Source: Anaerolineaceae bacterium (GTDB taxonomy: Bacteria; Chloroflexota; Anaerolineae; Anaerolineales; Anaerolineaceae). From it: a stretch of DNA of 64,000 bases. Numbering within the stretch: the first letter of the stretch is position 1; the number at the start of each line of letters is the position of its first letter. The position numbers were made by a program, and so were the translations under genes. The notes under the pieces were generated by a model, which did no database searches, was not told the DNA's origin, and saw only the letters and a program-made list of their open reading frames with translations. Below, piece by piece: positions 15,993 through 25,000 of this stretch. The stretch lies in the NCBI GenBank assembly GCA_016841365.1, contig JAENZI010000007.1:1-64000 (forward strand), given 5' to 3'.

Positions 15993-17405
15993 ATGCTTTC
16001 GAAGACTGATTTTCTGCTCTACCTTGAAGCACCAATGCACCTCTGGGCAAAATCACATGGTCAGCTAAATGATGAGCCCCTCAGTCCCTATACGCAATTC
16101 ATGATTGAACAGGGCCAACAGGTCGAAAGCCTTGCCAAGGAATATCTTCAATCACTGGTGTTGAAGCAGAATCCACAGGCACAATTGACATGGCAGCGCA
16201 CCTTTAGCGATGATAAGTTTCTTGCCCGTACCGATGCCCTGATCTATGACCCCGCTGTGGATGCCTACGATCTATATGAGATAAAATCCTCAACATCGGT
16301 TAAAAAAGATCATGAATTCGATCTTGCCTTTCAAGCCTTACTGCTCAAAAGCCAGATTAACCTGCGGTGGGTTTACCTGGTACATATCAACAAAGAATAT
16401 CAGCAGCATGACTTCTTCGAACCCCTTGAATTTTTCACGATTGAAGATCTCACAGAAAAGGTCGCCGACCGTTATGAAGAGTCAGCGCTGGCGCGAGATA
16501 CGGCCTATCGCGTTACGCAAATGCCTTCACCACTGCCTGAATTTGCCTGCACAAAGCCAAAATCCTGCCCATGCCCTGCTTTATGCCATCCCGTTTTACC
16601 TGAAAATTCTATCTATAACCTGCCTTATATCGGCAAAAAAGCGCTGACTCTACGCGAGATGGGTGTTACGGCGATTGAAGATATCCCGGACGACTTTGAT
16701 TTGAACATCAAACAACAAAAACATCTACAATCCGTTCAAACCGGCCAACCGGTCATCGATGCGGATGCCATTCGCCAGGCGCTTGGCAATTTAGAATATC
16801 CCCTTTACTTCCTAGATTACGAAACTTTCAACCCTGCAGTGCCACTCTTCCCAGGATACCGCCCCTACGAACATATTGTGTTCCAATATTCCTTACATGA
16901 GCTTGCACAAATTGGGGCTGACCCACAGCATTATGAATACTTGATCACAGACAGAAACGATCCGGCACCCAGGCTGGTTCAGCACCTATTGAGCAACCTC
17001 AAATCGCGTGGCAGTGTTGTGGTTTGGAATCAATCCTTCGAAGCCGGTCGTAACATCAGTTTAGCTGAACATTGCCCGGCTTACCGCGAACAGCTATTGG
17101 AGATCAATGCCCGCCTGTTCGACCTGATGCTCATCTTTAGGGATGGGCATTACGTGCACCCCGCCTTCCACGGAAGCGCATCCCTCAAGGCGGTGCTGCC
17201 TGTTTTGTGTCCGGAACTAACCTATGAAGATATGGCAATCAGCGTAGGCGAAGAAGCCATGCTGACTTATTACCGATTCCAAACAGGTGAGATTCAGGCA
17301 GAAAATCAAACAAAGGTTGAGGCGGATATGAAGGCTTACTGCAAACTGGATACCTACGGTATGGTTGCCATTTTGAATAAATTGCGCAGTGAAAGCGAGT
17401 TTTGA
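15993..17405 (+). CDS. DUF2779 protein with PD-(D/E)XK and DEDD-like nuclease parts
   Basis: A 470-residue DUF2779-family protein. The N-terminal part resembles RecB/Cas4 nucleases: Asp81 in ARTDALIYD and Glu96-x-Lys98 in YEIKSST fit the PD-(D/E)XK pattern. A cysteine cluster follows at 186, 192, 194 and 198 (CX5CX1CX3C), reminiscent of Fe-S clusters in Cas4/AddB-type nucleases. A short helix-hairpin-helix-like segment (about 207-235) leads into the DUF2779 domain with LDYETF (Asp275, Glu277), a DEDD-exonuclease-like start. The function is probably DNA processing, but this is not proven for the family. The stop overlaps the next start (TGATG). Confidence 0.82.
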   Translation: MLSKTDFLLYLEAPMHLWAKSHGQLNDEPLSPYTQFMIEQGQQVESLAKEYLQSLVLKQNPQAQLTWQRTFSDDKFLARTDALIYDPAVDAYDLYEIKSSTSVKKDHEFDLAFQALLLKSQINLRWVYLVHINKEYQQHDFFEPLEFFTIEDLTEKVADRYEESALARDTAYRVTQMPSPLPEFACTKPKSCPCPALCHPVLPENSIYNLPYIGKKALTLREMGVTAIEDIPDDFDLNIKQQKHLQSVQTGQPVIDADAIRQALGNLEYPLYFLDYETFNPAVPLFPGYRPYEHIVFQYSLHELAQIGADPQHYEYLITDRNDPAPRLVQHLLSNLKSRGSVVVWNQSFEAGRNISLAEHCPAYREQLLEINARLFDLMLIFRDGHYVHPAFHGSASLKAVLPVLCPELTYEDMAISVGEEAMLTYYRFQTGEIQAENQTKVEADMKAYCKLDTYGMVAILNKLRSESEF

Positions 17406-17917
17406 TGATCACACTTGAAAATGCTATTTCTCAATTACACCGTCAAGGCCAGGCAATTACATTTCTGGTGGAAGGTCTGGGTCAGGATCGGGCTCGATGG
17501 AAACCGGACTCTGAATCTTGGAGCATTCTGGAGGTCCTCAATCACCTGGTAGATGAAGAAGTACTGGATTTCAGGCTTCATCTTGCACATATTTTACAAA
17601 CACCCGAACAACCCTGGCCGGTGATTGACCCCCAAGCCTGGGTGACAGAAAAAGCCTACAATCAACGTGATTTAGAAGAATCCCTGGCTGAATTCAAATC
17701 TGAAAGGCAAAAATCCATTGCGTGGTTGATGACCCTTGACCAGCCTGATTGGGATGCCGTTGTTGAAATGCGCTGGGGGAAGCTCACCGCAGGTGACATG
17801 CTCGCATCTTGGCTGGCACACGACCTGCTGCATTTGCGCCAATGCATCGAATTGCGTTACCAACTGACTGCCAAAGCTGTTCAACCTTATCGTGTGGAAT
17901 ATGCCGGTGAGTGGTAA
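17405..17917 (+). CDS. DinB-fold protein
   Basis: A 170-residue DinB-superfamily helical bundle. The motif SWSILEVLNHLVDEE (about 39-53) holds the first metal-ligand histidine, and LAHDLLHLRQCIELR near the C-terminus holds the other two. It overlaps the nuclease stop codon by one base (TGATG), which implies translational coupling. The ATG at 17405 is preferred over an upstream TTG. The biochemical role is unknown; divalent metal binding is expected. Confidence 0.85.
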   Translation: MITLENAISQLHRQGQAITFLVEGLGQDRARWKPDSESWSILEVLNHLVDEEVLDFRLHLAHILQTPEQPWPVIDPQAWVTEKAYNQRDLEESLAEFKSERQKSIAWLMTLDQPDWDAVVEMRWGKLTAGDMLASWLAHDLLHLRQCIELRYQLTAKAVQPYRVEYAGEW

Positions 17918-17929
17918 AAGGAGATTGAT

Positions 17930-18334
17930 ATGCAACCTGTGATCAGTTTATGCGGCATGCGCTGCGACCTGTGTTTGGCCTATCAACCGAACATCGCTGC
18001 CCACCCAGAAAACCGCCAAATTTTGAGTGACGGGTGGCACACCTATTTCGGTTTCAGAATTCCGCCGGAACAGATTGAGTGCAACGGGTGTTTCCCAAAT
18101 GGAGAAATGACGCTTGACAGCACTTGCCAGGTTCGCCCATGCGTCACCGAACGACAATTGGATAACTGCGCAAGTTGTGAGGCGTATATCTGCGACAAGC
18201 TTGACCAAATCCTGGTGTCCTTTGATGAGATGCAGGCGAAATTCGATACCCCCATCCCTGAACAAGACCGGCAGAACTTCATCTTCCCCTACGAGAATAA
18301 AGACCGATTAGCTGCACTGCGTAAAACAAAATAA
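17930..18334 (+). CDS. DUF3795 cysteine-rich protein
   Basis: A 134-residue DUF3795 protein. The N-terminal CGMRCDLCLAY (Cys8, 12, 15) and later pairs such as ECNGC and CASCEAYICDK make it strongly cysteine-rich, consistent with zinc or Fe-S binding. The function is unknown. AAGGAG lies 6 nt upstream of the start. It is the last gene of the plus-strand run and is followed by a terminator. Confidence 0.85.
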   Translation: MQPVISLCGMRCDLCLAYQPNIAAHPENRQILSDGWHTYFGFRIPPEQIECNGCFPNGEMTLDSTCQVRPCVTERQLDNCASCEAYICDKLDQILVSFDEMQAKFDTPIPEQDRQNFIFPYENKDRLAALRKTK

Positions 18335-18335
18335 A

Positions 18336-18359
18336 AACCCGCAGTGCACTCTGCGGGTT
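18336..18359. terminator. bidirectional terminator between DUF3795 and mgtC-like gene
   Basis: AACCCGCAG and CTGCGGGTT form a 9-bp stem with a 6-nt loop between convergent genes. On the minus strand it is followed by TTTATTTTG, a good tract for the mgtC-like gene; on the plus strand only TTC follows. Confidence 0.75.
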
Positions 18360-18382
18360 CATTCCGTTAATCTTGAACTACT

Positions 18383-19051
18383 CTATTCGACTTTAAGATT
18401 GCGCACGCCATCCACATCCGAAAGCACTTCAATTAACTCTTCCAGCGCCTGATCGCGTGAGACACGGGCAACCACCTGGATGCGCAAACGCTTATTCTTG
18501 ACATGCTTTTGGATGTTAAAACTAAGCAGCGAATCTGACATTTCCTGCACAATGTGCCGTATGGATTTGACGAGCCCCTTTTTATAATCCGCTTCAATTG
18601 AAATATAGCGGGAGATCGATGTGCGCACAAAGCGATTTTCAAGGATGTTCAACAGCGTCAGCACGATCAGCATCAACGCCGTGGTGATCACCCCTACCAG
18701 GTAATACCCTGCGCCGACAGCCATACCAACGATTGCCATCGTCCATAATGATGTAGCTGTCGTCAACCCTTTGACGTTAAACCCATAGCGTAAAATCGCG
18801 CCGGCGCCCAAAAAACCGATACCAGAGATGACTTGCGCAGCCAAACGGGCAGGGTCCGCCGGGGTTCCCGGCCGGGCATAAAGAAAGCCTAAATTGACCG
18901 ACAGCACCATCGCTAAGGTAGCGCCAATCACCAAAATCATGTGCGTGCGAAGACCTGCTGGCTGGTCCTGGCGTTCTCTCTCAAAACCAACTACAGCACC
19001 TAAAGCCGCACCGACCAATACTCTTAAAATGATCTGGACTTCTGAAATCAT
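18383..19051 (-). CDS. MgtC/SapB-family membrane protein
   Basis: A 222-residue MgtC/SapB-type inner-membrane protein. The family signature is clear: ALGAVVGFERERQDQPAGLRTHMILVIGATL near 15-45 and GIGFLGAGAILRYG near 76-89, with four or five transmembrane segments up to about residue 145. The C-terminal ~75 residues form an ACT-like cytoplasmic domain (QVVARVSRDQALEELIEVL). MgtC proteins modulate ATP synthase or Mg and phosphate homeostasis in pathogens; the role in free-living bacteria is unclear. It is monocistronic. No Mg-sensing leader structure was recognised. Confidence 0.9.
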   Translation of the reverse strand: MISEVQIILRVLVGAALGAVVGFERERQDQPAGLRTHMILVIGATLAMVLSVNLGFLYARPGTPADPARLAAQVISGIGFLGAGAILRYGFNVKGLTTATSLWTMAIVGMAVGAGYYLVGVITTALMLIVLTLLNILENRFVRTSISRYISIEADYKKGLVKSIRHIVQEMSDSLLSFNIQKHVKNKRLRIQVVARVSRDQALEELIEVLSDVDGVRNLKVE

Positions 19052-19266
19052 AGGTTGCTTCTCTCCTGTTAATTAACCGGCATTCACATTTTCGTTGAAA
19101 ATGGTGACATCCTGGTGAGGGTTGCCGGCGAGCCTTATTTTAGATAGTCGAAGACCTGTATATAAGATATTGAACCGAAACCATCTTTTGGCTCATGATG
19201 GAATCATGATTTTATCATAAATATCATCTAAATAGCAGGCACCTGCTTGAGCGATGATTCAGGCCC

Positions 19267-19755
19267 TTATTTCTTCAGCTCGGGAGCGCTGATCGTAAAC
19301 TCAGTAAAGGGATTGATGAAATCTGAATGGGCAGCCACTTTGCGGATATCATCTTCTTCACGAACCTCAAACTGGAAAGTGAGTGAAGGTATGATCTCCC
19401 CCGAGATGGAGACCACGTATAAACCCGGGTCATATTCTGCCTCTAACGATAATGGGAAAACGGTCTTTTGCGAAGCAATTTCCGGCAGGTTTGATAAGAT
19501 CATTGAATTGCGGATTTTCCCACGCGCATCGGTAACAACCGCCCGGATTTGAACATCCTCCACTGCATCCTGGGATTGCATTGCCTCATTCGTAATGCCG
19601 ATTTCGAGAAACACTTTCCCTTCTTCGAACATGGAAATATTCGGTGAAAAAGCCAAATCGGGTGTTTGTTCGGTTGGAGTTGGTTCAATCTGTTCGCATG
19701 CTGCCAGAAGTACCACACTAAAAATTAGCAAGAGTAACACTGTCATTCTTTTCAT
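19267..19755 (-). CDS. lipoprotein of unknown function
   Basis: A 162-residue predicted lipoprotein: signal peptide with lipobox LAAC (Cys20), a short Thr/Pro/Glu linker, and a beta-rich domain of about 120 residues with no motif I recognise. The content (GKVFLEIGITNEA...VVSISGEI) suggests an immunoglobulin-like beta-sandwich. It stands alone with about 150-215 nt of non-coding sequence on either side. Confidence 0.75.
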   Translation of the reverse strand: MKRMTVLLLLIFSVVLLAACEQIEPTPTEQTPDLAFSPNISMFEEGKVFLEIGITNEAMQSQDAVEDVQIRAVVTDARGKIRNSMILSNLPEIASQKTVFPLSLEAEYDPGLYVVSISGEIIPSLTFQFEVREEDDIRKVAAHSDFINPFTEFTISAPELKK

Positions 19756-19907
19756 ATTGTTTCCTTTTTGTTCTTTTGTTAATATTTAAGCATACCGCAA
19801 ACCGCAAGATATAGGCTGCATCCAAAAAATAGGGATAAATTAATGATAATCTCGATGGAAATTTAATCTAAATGGCCAAACCCAAAAAATGAGTAATAAA
19901 GTAAACC

Positions 19908-20333
19908 CTAATCTGCTTTGATTTCCAGCAGCATTTTCAAGCCGACAAAGTCGGTATGGTCCTCAAGCCTGACCCAAAGCCAGCGTCCATTTGGAAGACT
20001 GGAAGGCTGATTCAATACTTCCCGGATGCGTGCATTAAAATAATTGACCTTTTCAAGCGCTCGTGTTTCTTCATCTTCGTTGAGAATCAGTAAAGCCGAA
20101 AAAGCTCCTCTTTCAGGGAAAAGCAAACACAACTGTTGTGCTTCTTTCCGATAACGGTATGCCCAACCATGCTGTGGATTATAGTAAATCAATTCAGGTT
20201 CGTAACCCGGATAATTTTCAGCAAGGTGACGGCTCACCTCATCCCAAATCGGCAGCACTTCCTTCCCGATTTTCTTTCTGACCGTGTCATTATCAGGTTG
20301 TTGATCGCGCTCAAGCAGCCGTTCATAAGCCAT
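19908..20333 (-). CDS. DUF3788-like protein
   Basis: A 141-residue cytoplasmic protein resembling DUF3788: the WAYRYRKEAQQLCLLFPERGAF segment (around 62-83) and C-terminal GRWLWVRLEDHTDF are in the right order. Its function is unknown. The ATG at 20333 is preferred because AAGGA lies 7 nt upstream; the longer form from 20348 adds five residues. Confidence 0.65.
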   Translation of the reverse strand: MAYERLLERDQQPDNDTVRKKIGKEVLPIWDEVSRHLAENYPGYEPELIYYNPQHGWAYRYRKEAQQLCLLFPERGAFSALLILNEDEETRALEKVNYFNARIREVLNQPSSLPNGRWLWVRLEDHTDFVGLKMLLEIKAD

Positions 20334-20458
20334 GGGTATTTCCTTCAAAATTCTGACTTAACCATCATTTTCCATAATCCATTTATTTCGATTGTGGAAA
20401 ACAACCTAATCCTACCTCAGGGTTTGGTAATAATAAACCATGCAAATTGGCTTCAAAA

Positions 20459-21235
20459 TCACGAACGCAGCAACCACCAGACATCATCACCCGTAAAGCC
20501 GCATTTTCGGTAAAGTTGCGCCGGTTTCGAGCGGTTGTTGACTTCACCCGAAACGGTGGTGAACGCCGCTTTACCATCTACTCTTGCAAGCAATTCCCTC
20601 ACGATTGCAGTACCCAGGCCTCTCTTGTGATAGCTGGGGAGCACCTGCACCCATTCCAGCGAGGCTTCGGGAACCTGCTGGTCTAACTCGGCGATCCCTA
20701 ATCCGACTGGTTTGTTTTGCGCCTGGTCGTAAATCCACACCCACAATTCCGGGTCATAAACCGGATGGCGAAGCCATTGCTCTACAATCGCCTGGTCCAC
20801 TTTGATATTTCGGTAACAGGAGCGGATCAATGACACCACGGCAGGCAGGTCGACTTGCGGGGCAACGGTCTTAAACACAAACCCCTCAGGGCAGTCCACC
20901 GGCTGTGGTTCGCCTGAATGCTTCAAACGGAAATAGGCTTGCCGGTTAGAAAAAGAACGCTTCTCAAACAATGGCAAACACTGCTCATGAACCAGCGCAA
21001 ACGGCACATGTCCAATTTGGTCCTGCTCGAGTAGATTGCTCCCAGTGCTGGCGCACCAATACGCCATTAAGCCTGATTCTTTCCACAAACCAAACGCCAA
21101 CAATTCCCCATCTTGATCTCTGTTTAGCAGGAGTTCAGCGTCTTCCAGATCGGCTGCCGTCTTCCAATAAGCATTAGGCAGCATTCGGCAAGGATTTTTT
21201 CGATAAATATCCAATAATTGTTGTGATTTATCCAT
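20459..21235 (-). CDS. GNAT-family N-acetyltransferase
   Basis: A 258-residue protein with a C-terminal GNAT domain. The acetyl-CoA-binding motif A is WVQVLPSYHKRGLGTAIV, followed by SGEVNNRSKPAQLYRKCGF, typical of motif B. The N-terminal 115 residues form a second, degenerate half, possibly another GNAT-like fold. The acceptor substrate is unknown. There is no ribosome-binding site; a TAATAT element at 21241-21246 (minus strand) would place the transcription start almost on the ATG, so a leaderless message is possible. Confidence 0.82.
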   Translation of the reverse strand: MDKSQQLLDIYRKNPCRMLPNAYWKTAADLEDAELLLNRDQDGELLAFGLWKESGLMAYWCASTGSNLLEQDQIGHVPFALVHEQCLPLFEKRSFSNRQAYFRLKHSGEPQPVDCPEGFVFKTVAPQVDLPAVVSLIRSCYRNIKVDQAIVEQWLRHPVYDPELWVWIYDQAQNKPVGLGIAELDQQVPEASLEWVQVLPSYHKRGLGTAIVRELLARVDGKAAFTTVSGEVNNRSKPAQLYRKCGFTGDDVWWLLRS

Positions 21236-21331
21236 AACTCATATTAAAAAGATCAACATGGACGATGAAAATTAAATCAAACATGCTTTATTGTGAAAAA
21301 TTAGTGTGTCAGCGATATACGGAGGGCAGGA

Positions 21332-21988
21332 TTAATCTTGATTTGCGTCTGGCAGTAAGTTTTCTTGCAGGGCTTTTGCTACTGCTTCCGTCCGGCTTGA
21401 GACCTGCAATTTGTTTAAAATGCTGCTGACATGAAATTTGACTGTGGATTTAGACACATATAATTGCTCAGCGATTTCCGGGTTGGTTAACCCATTAACC
21501 AGCAATCCCAATACTTCCTTCTCGCGTTCGGTCAGGTCAATCCCGGGTTTATAAGGCTTACGGCTGGCCTGGATCAAAACCTGGGCTGCTTCAGGTGCCA
21601 ATGTGGGTTTGCCGGCTTTAGCCTGCCGGATGGCTGCCGCCAAATCTTCCGCATCAACATCTTTGAGCAGATATCCGATCGCACCAGCCTTCAGCACCCC
21701 CTGAACCAATGCTTCATCTTTGAAACTGGTTAAGGCGATCACTTTTGTATTCGGGCAGACTCCCAAAACAGCTTGCGTGGCTTCGGCGCCGTTCATTTTT
21801 GGCATCACCAGGTCCATCAAGATCACATCAGGCTGGTATTCATGACAGAGTGTAACAGCTTTCTCACCGCTGTCTGCTTCTGCAACCAGTTGCAAATCAT
21901 CATATGCCATCAGAAATGCGCTGAGACCGCTGCGCACGACTTTATGGTCATCTACAATCATCACTCGAATAGGTTCCTTCTCGCCCAT
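21332..21988 (-). CDS. LuxR/NarL-type response regulator
   Basis: A 218-residue response regulator. The receiver domain has acidic pair Asp13-Asp14 (VDDHKVVRSG), phosphoacceptor Asp59 (VILMDLVMPKMNG) and the switch lysine in GYLLKDVD. The C-terminal LuxR helix-turn-helix (about 150-205) reads LTEREKEVLGLLVNGLTNPE and includes the recognition helix KSTVKFHVSSILNKL. The ATG at 21988 has AAGGA 8 nt upstream, whereas the in-frame TTG at 21994 would sit too close. It follows the sensor kinase gene by 51 nt and is surely its partner. Confidence 0.95.
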   Translation of the reverse strand: MGEKEPIRVMIVDDHKVVRSGLSAFLMAYDDLQLVAEADSGEKAVTLCHEYQPDVILMDLVMPKMNGAEATQAVLGVCPNTKVIALTSFKDEALVQGVLKAGAIGYLLKDVDAEDLAAAIRQAKAGKPTLAPEAAQVLIQASRKPYKPGIDLTEREKEVLGLLVNGLTNPEIAEQLYVSKSTVKFHVSSILNKLQVSSRTEAVAKALQENLLPDANQD

Positions 21989-22039
21989 CGCCAATTCCTT
22001 TTGCTCAATAAGGATGCTTCGTTCTTATTTTATCGTATT

Positions 22040-25000
22040 TCACCCAGTTCGCCACACCAGGCGCAAGGTCGTTCCCTCACCCACCTGGCTGATCACGGTC
22101 AGGTCTGCACTAATACTCTCAGCGCGTTCCTGCATGAAGCGCAACCCAAAATGCCCGCCCGATCCAACTTGCTGGTCGAACCCGCGCCCATCATCGCTAA
22201 TCGTGAGGGAGAGCGCTTCTGGTGTACTGCTAAACCGCAGCCATACATGGCTTGCGTCTGCATGTTTAAAAATATTATTTAACCCTTCCTGGGCAATGCG
22301 ATAAAATACATGCTTGACCCCGCCAGGTATCTCGCATTCTGCATCTGTGTCCATTTGGAATGTCACCGGCACGCCTGTTCGCCCGGTAAAAGCATCCGTG
22401 AGATGCTTGAACAACTGTACTGGGTCGGCATCATCAAGGGCAGATGGGCGTAATTCCATCAACAGGGTACGCATCTCGCCCAGCGCGCCGCGCGTCAATT
22501 GGCGTAATTCGCCCAAACGGCTTTTGCCCTGCTCAGGGTCCTTTTCCCAAATTTTAGGCAGTACCTCAGCAATCAGGCTGGTTGAAAAAAGCGTTTGTGA
22601 GACTGCATCATGCAGGTCTCGCGCCAGGCGGTTCCGTTCTGCACTGACAGCCGATTCTTCCGCCTTTGCCCGCAACTGCTGATTGGCGATCGCCAGCGAC
22701 GCTTGGTCTGCCAGAGAATGTGCCAGGCTGATCTCTTCAGGCGTAAAGGTGCGATCCTCACCATAATACAGTCCCAATCCGCCATAGACCACATCTTCAA
22801 CAACCAGCGGCGTACATAACAACGTCCGGTATTCTCCGCTGACCATTTCCCACTTTGTATCAGACTTCATTGTATCCGGATCAAGACGCGAAAGGATCAG
22901 CAAGCGATTGAGAAAGGTGCTTTCCAGCAGGCAGCGAGCACTGGAAGACCCCGAGTCATTTAAATCAAGGGTATAGGTTTCCTCATCCGGGTAGCACGCC
23001 CGAACCTCCACAAGGTCTCCCACCCGCTCAAAGATGACCGCCTTACTGGCAACCGTTAAGCCGATTGATTGTTTTACAATGAAATCAAGGCTTTTTTCAA
23101 GGGGTTGATTGGTATTGAGCAACCTGACAACCTCGTTCAAACCGGAAGCGATTTGCCGGCGGCGTTCAATTTCTTCTGTCCGCTCAAAAACATCGAGCAC
23201 CAGGCTCTGCCGCTGTTGTTCAATACGATGCACCCGCCATCGGTAGCCAACTACAACACTCGCCGCAAGTAAAATACCGAGTAAGCCAACAAACCACCAT
23301 GTCCCCCAAAATGGCGGTTGTATCTCTATAGTCAGGCAGACTTGCTGATTATTCCAAACACCGTCGCTATTCGCGCCGATGACTTGAAAAGTATATTCTC
23401 CCCAGGCGAGGTTCGGATAATCGGCATGGCGTTTACCATCAGCATAAACAAAATCCTCATCCAACCCCATCATCCTATAAGCATATTGATTTTGCTCAGG
23501 ATCGGTGTAGTCCAATGCAGCAAACTCAAATGACAGAAAATTTTGATCATGCGTCAACGATAGCACCGCCGAACAATCACTGATATCTGCCGCCAACACC
23601 TGGTTAAACAATGTTACTTCTGTGATAACCAGGGGTGGAACATGCTGATTGCTTCTAATTTCCTGTGGATAAAAGGTGTTAAACCCATAGACGCCACCAA
23701 AGAATAAGGCGTCATTCTGACTTTTCGTAAAAGCATTGCGGTTAAAAGTATTACCCTGAAGACCGTCCTTCACGCCGTATGTAGTGACTGTCCCCTCTTC
23801 CGGCACATAACGGGCAAGTCCATTCCCGGTGCTCAACCATAAACCGCCAAGATCATCCTCTAAAATGCCAAAAACCCGGTTCGATGGCAGCCCATTCTGG
23901 GTGGTGATGTAGATAAATTCGCCGGTTTCAGGGTCATAGCGATTCAGTCCCCCGCCTGCTGTGCCCAGCCAAAAAGCACCCGAGTCGTCCTCATAAATAT
24001 GGGTGATGCTGTTATGACTGGGGCCTTTGTCAGTGCCATCTGCAGACAAGATCGTAAAAGTGCTGGTTTCAGGGTCAAATTTGACTAAACCATGATTTTC
24101 AGTACCCAACCAAACCACTTCATCTTGAATATAAATATCCGTGATCACATCCTCACCCAACCCGGATGGTGCGCTTAGATTCAGATCATAACGGACGATC
24201 ACATCGCGATCCTGATCAAGTCGCAGCAACTCCCCGGTGGATTGGCTCACCCACAGCGCCCCTGAAGGATCGTGGCTGACGGCAGTTATTCGCGAGCGGA
24301 TCTCACCCTCCCAAACCGCAGGAAGGGCAGACAAGAACCCATTAATCACCGGATCATAATATTCAAGCCCGCCATCCTGGGTGCTGACATAGAGCGTACC
24401 TTCTGGACTGATGTGAAGCAAAATGACCTCGTTATCATCCAGGCTGTAACCATCACCGGGAATATGCTGATAATGGACAAACGAACCTGTCGCCAAATCC
24501 ATCCTGTCCAATCCCGACGTGCCCGTGCCAATCCACAGACTCTGCGAATAGGTATCGTAAGCCAGCGCTGTAATATTGTCACCACCAGGCGAGTTGATAT
24601 TCCCGGGTTCATTTTGATAAAAGCCAAAGACTCTTGTGGCCGGGTTCGCCTTATTGACCCCACCGCCGTCGGTGCCAAACCACATCAAACCGCCCCGATC
24701 CTGGAAAATGACCCGCACCCCATCATGGGTGAGGCTGTCGGGGTCATAGGTTTGATGGGAGAAACAGATCACGCTCAGGGAATCTTTGTCAAAATCCGTC
24801 ACCAGGTTTACACCCTGGTTTTCAAAGCCGATCCACAGCGCACCGTCACGATCCAAGAAAACCACTTCAATCTGATTGCTGCTAATTGAATTGCTATTTT
24901 CTTCATCATGTCGATAAATGTGATAGGTATGGTCGACCTGAATAAAATGGATCAATCCATCCAGGGTGCCCAGCCACAACCCATTCTCAGCGTCATCGGT

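Noticed and set aside
19193-19209. Inverted repeat TCATGAT-GGA-ATCATGA upstream of the mgtC-like gene as a magnesium-sensing leader
   Set aside because: It is a short A/T-rich dyad without further structure, and no known Mg riboswitch features surround it.
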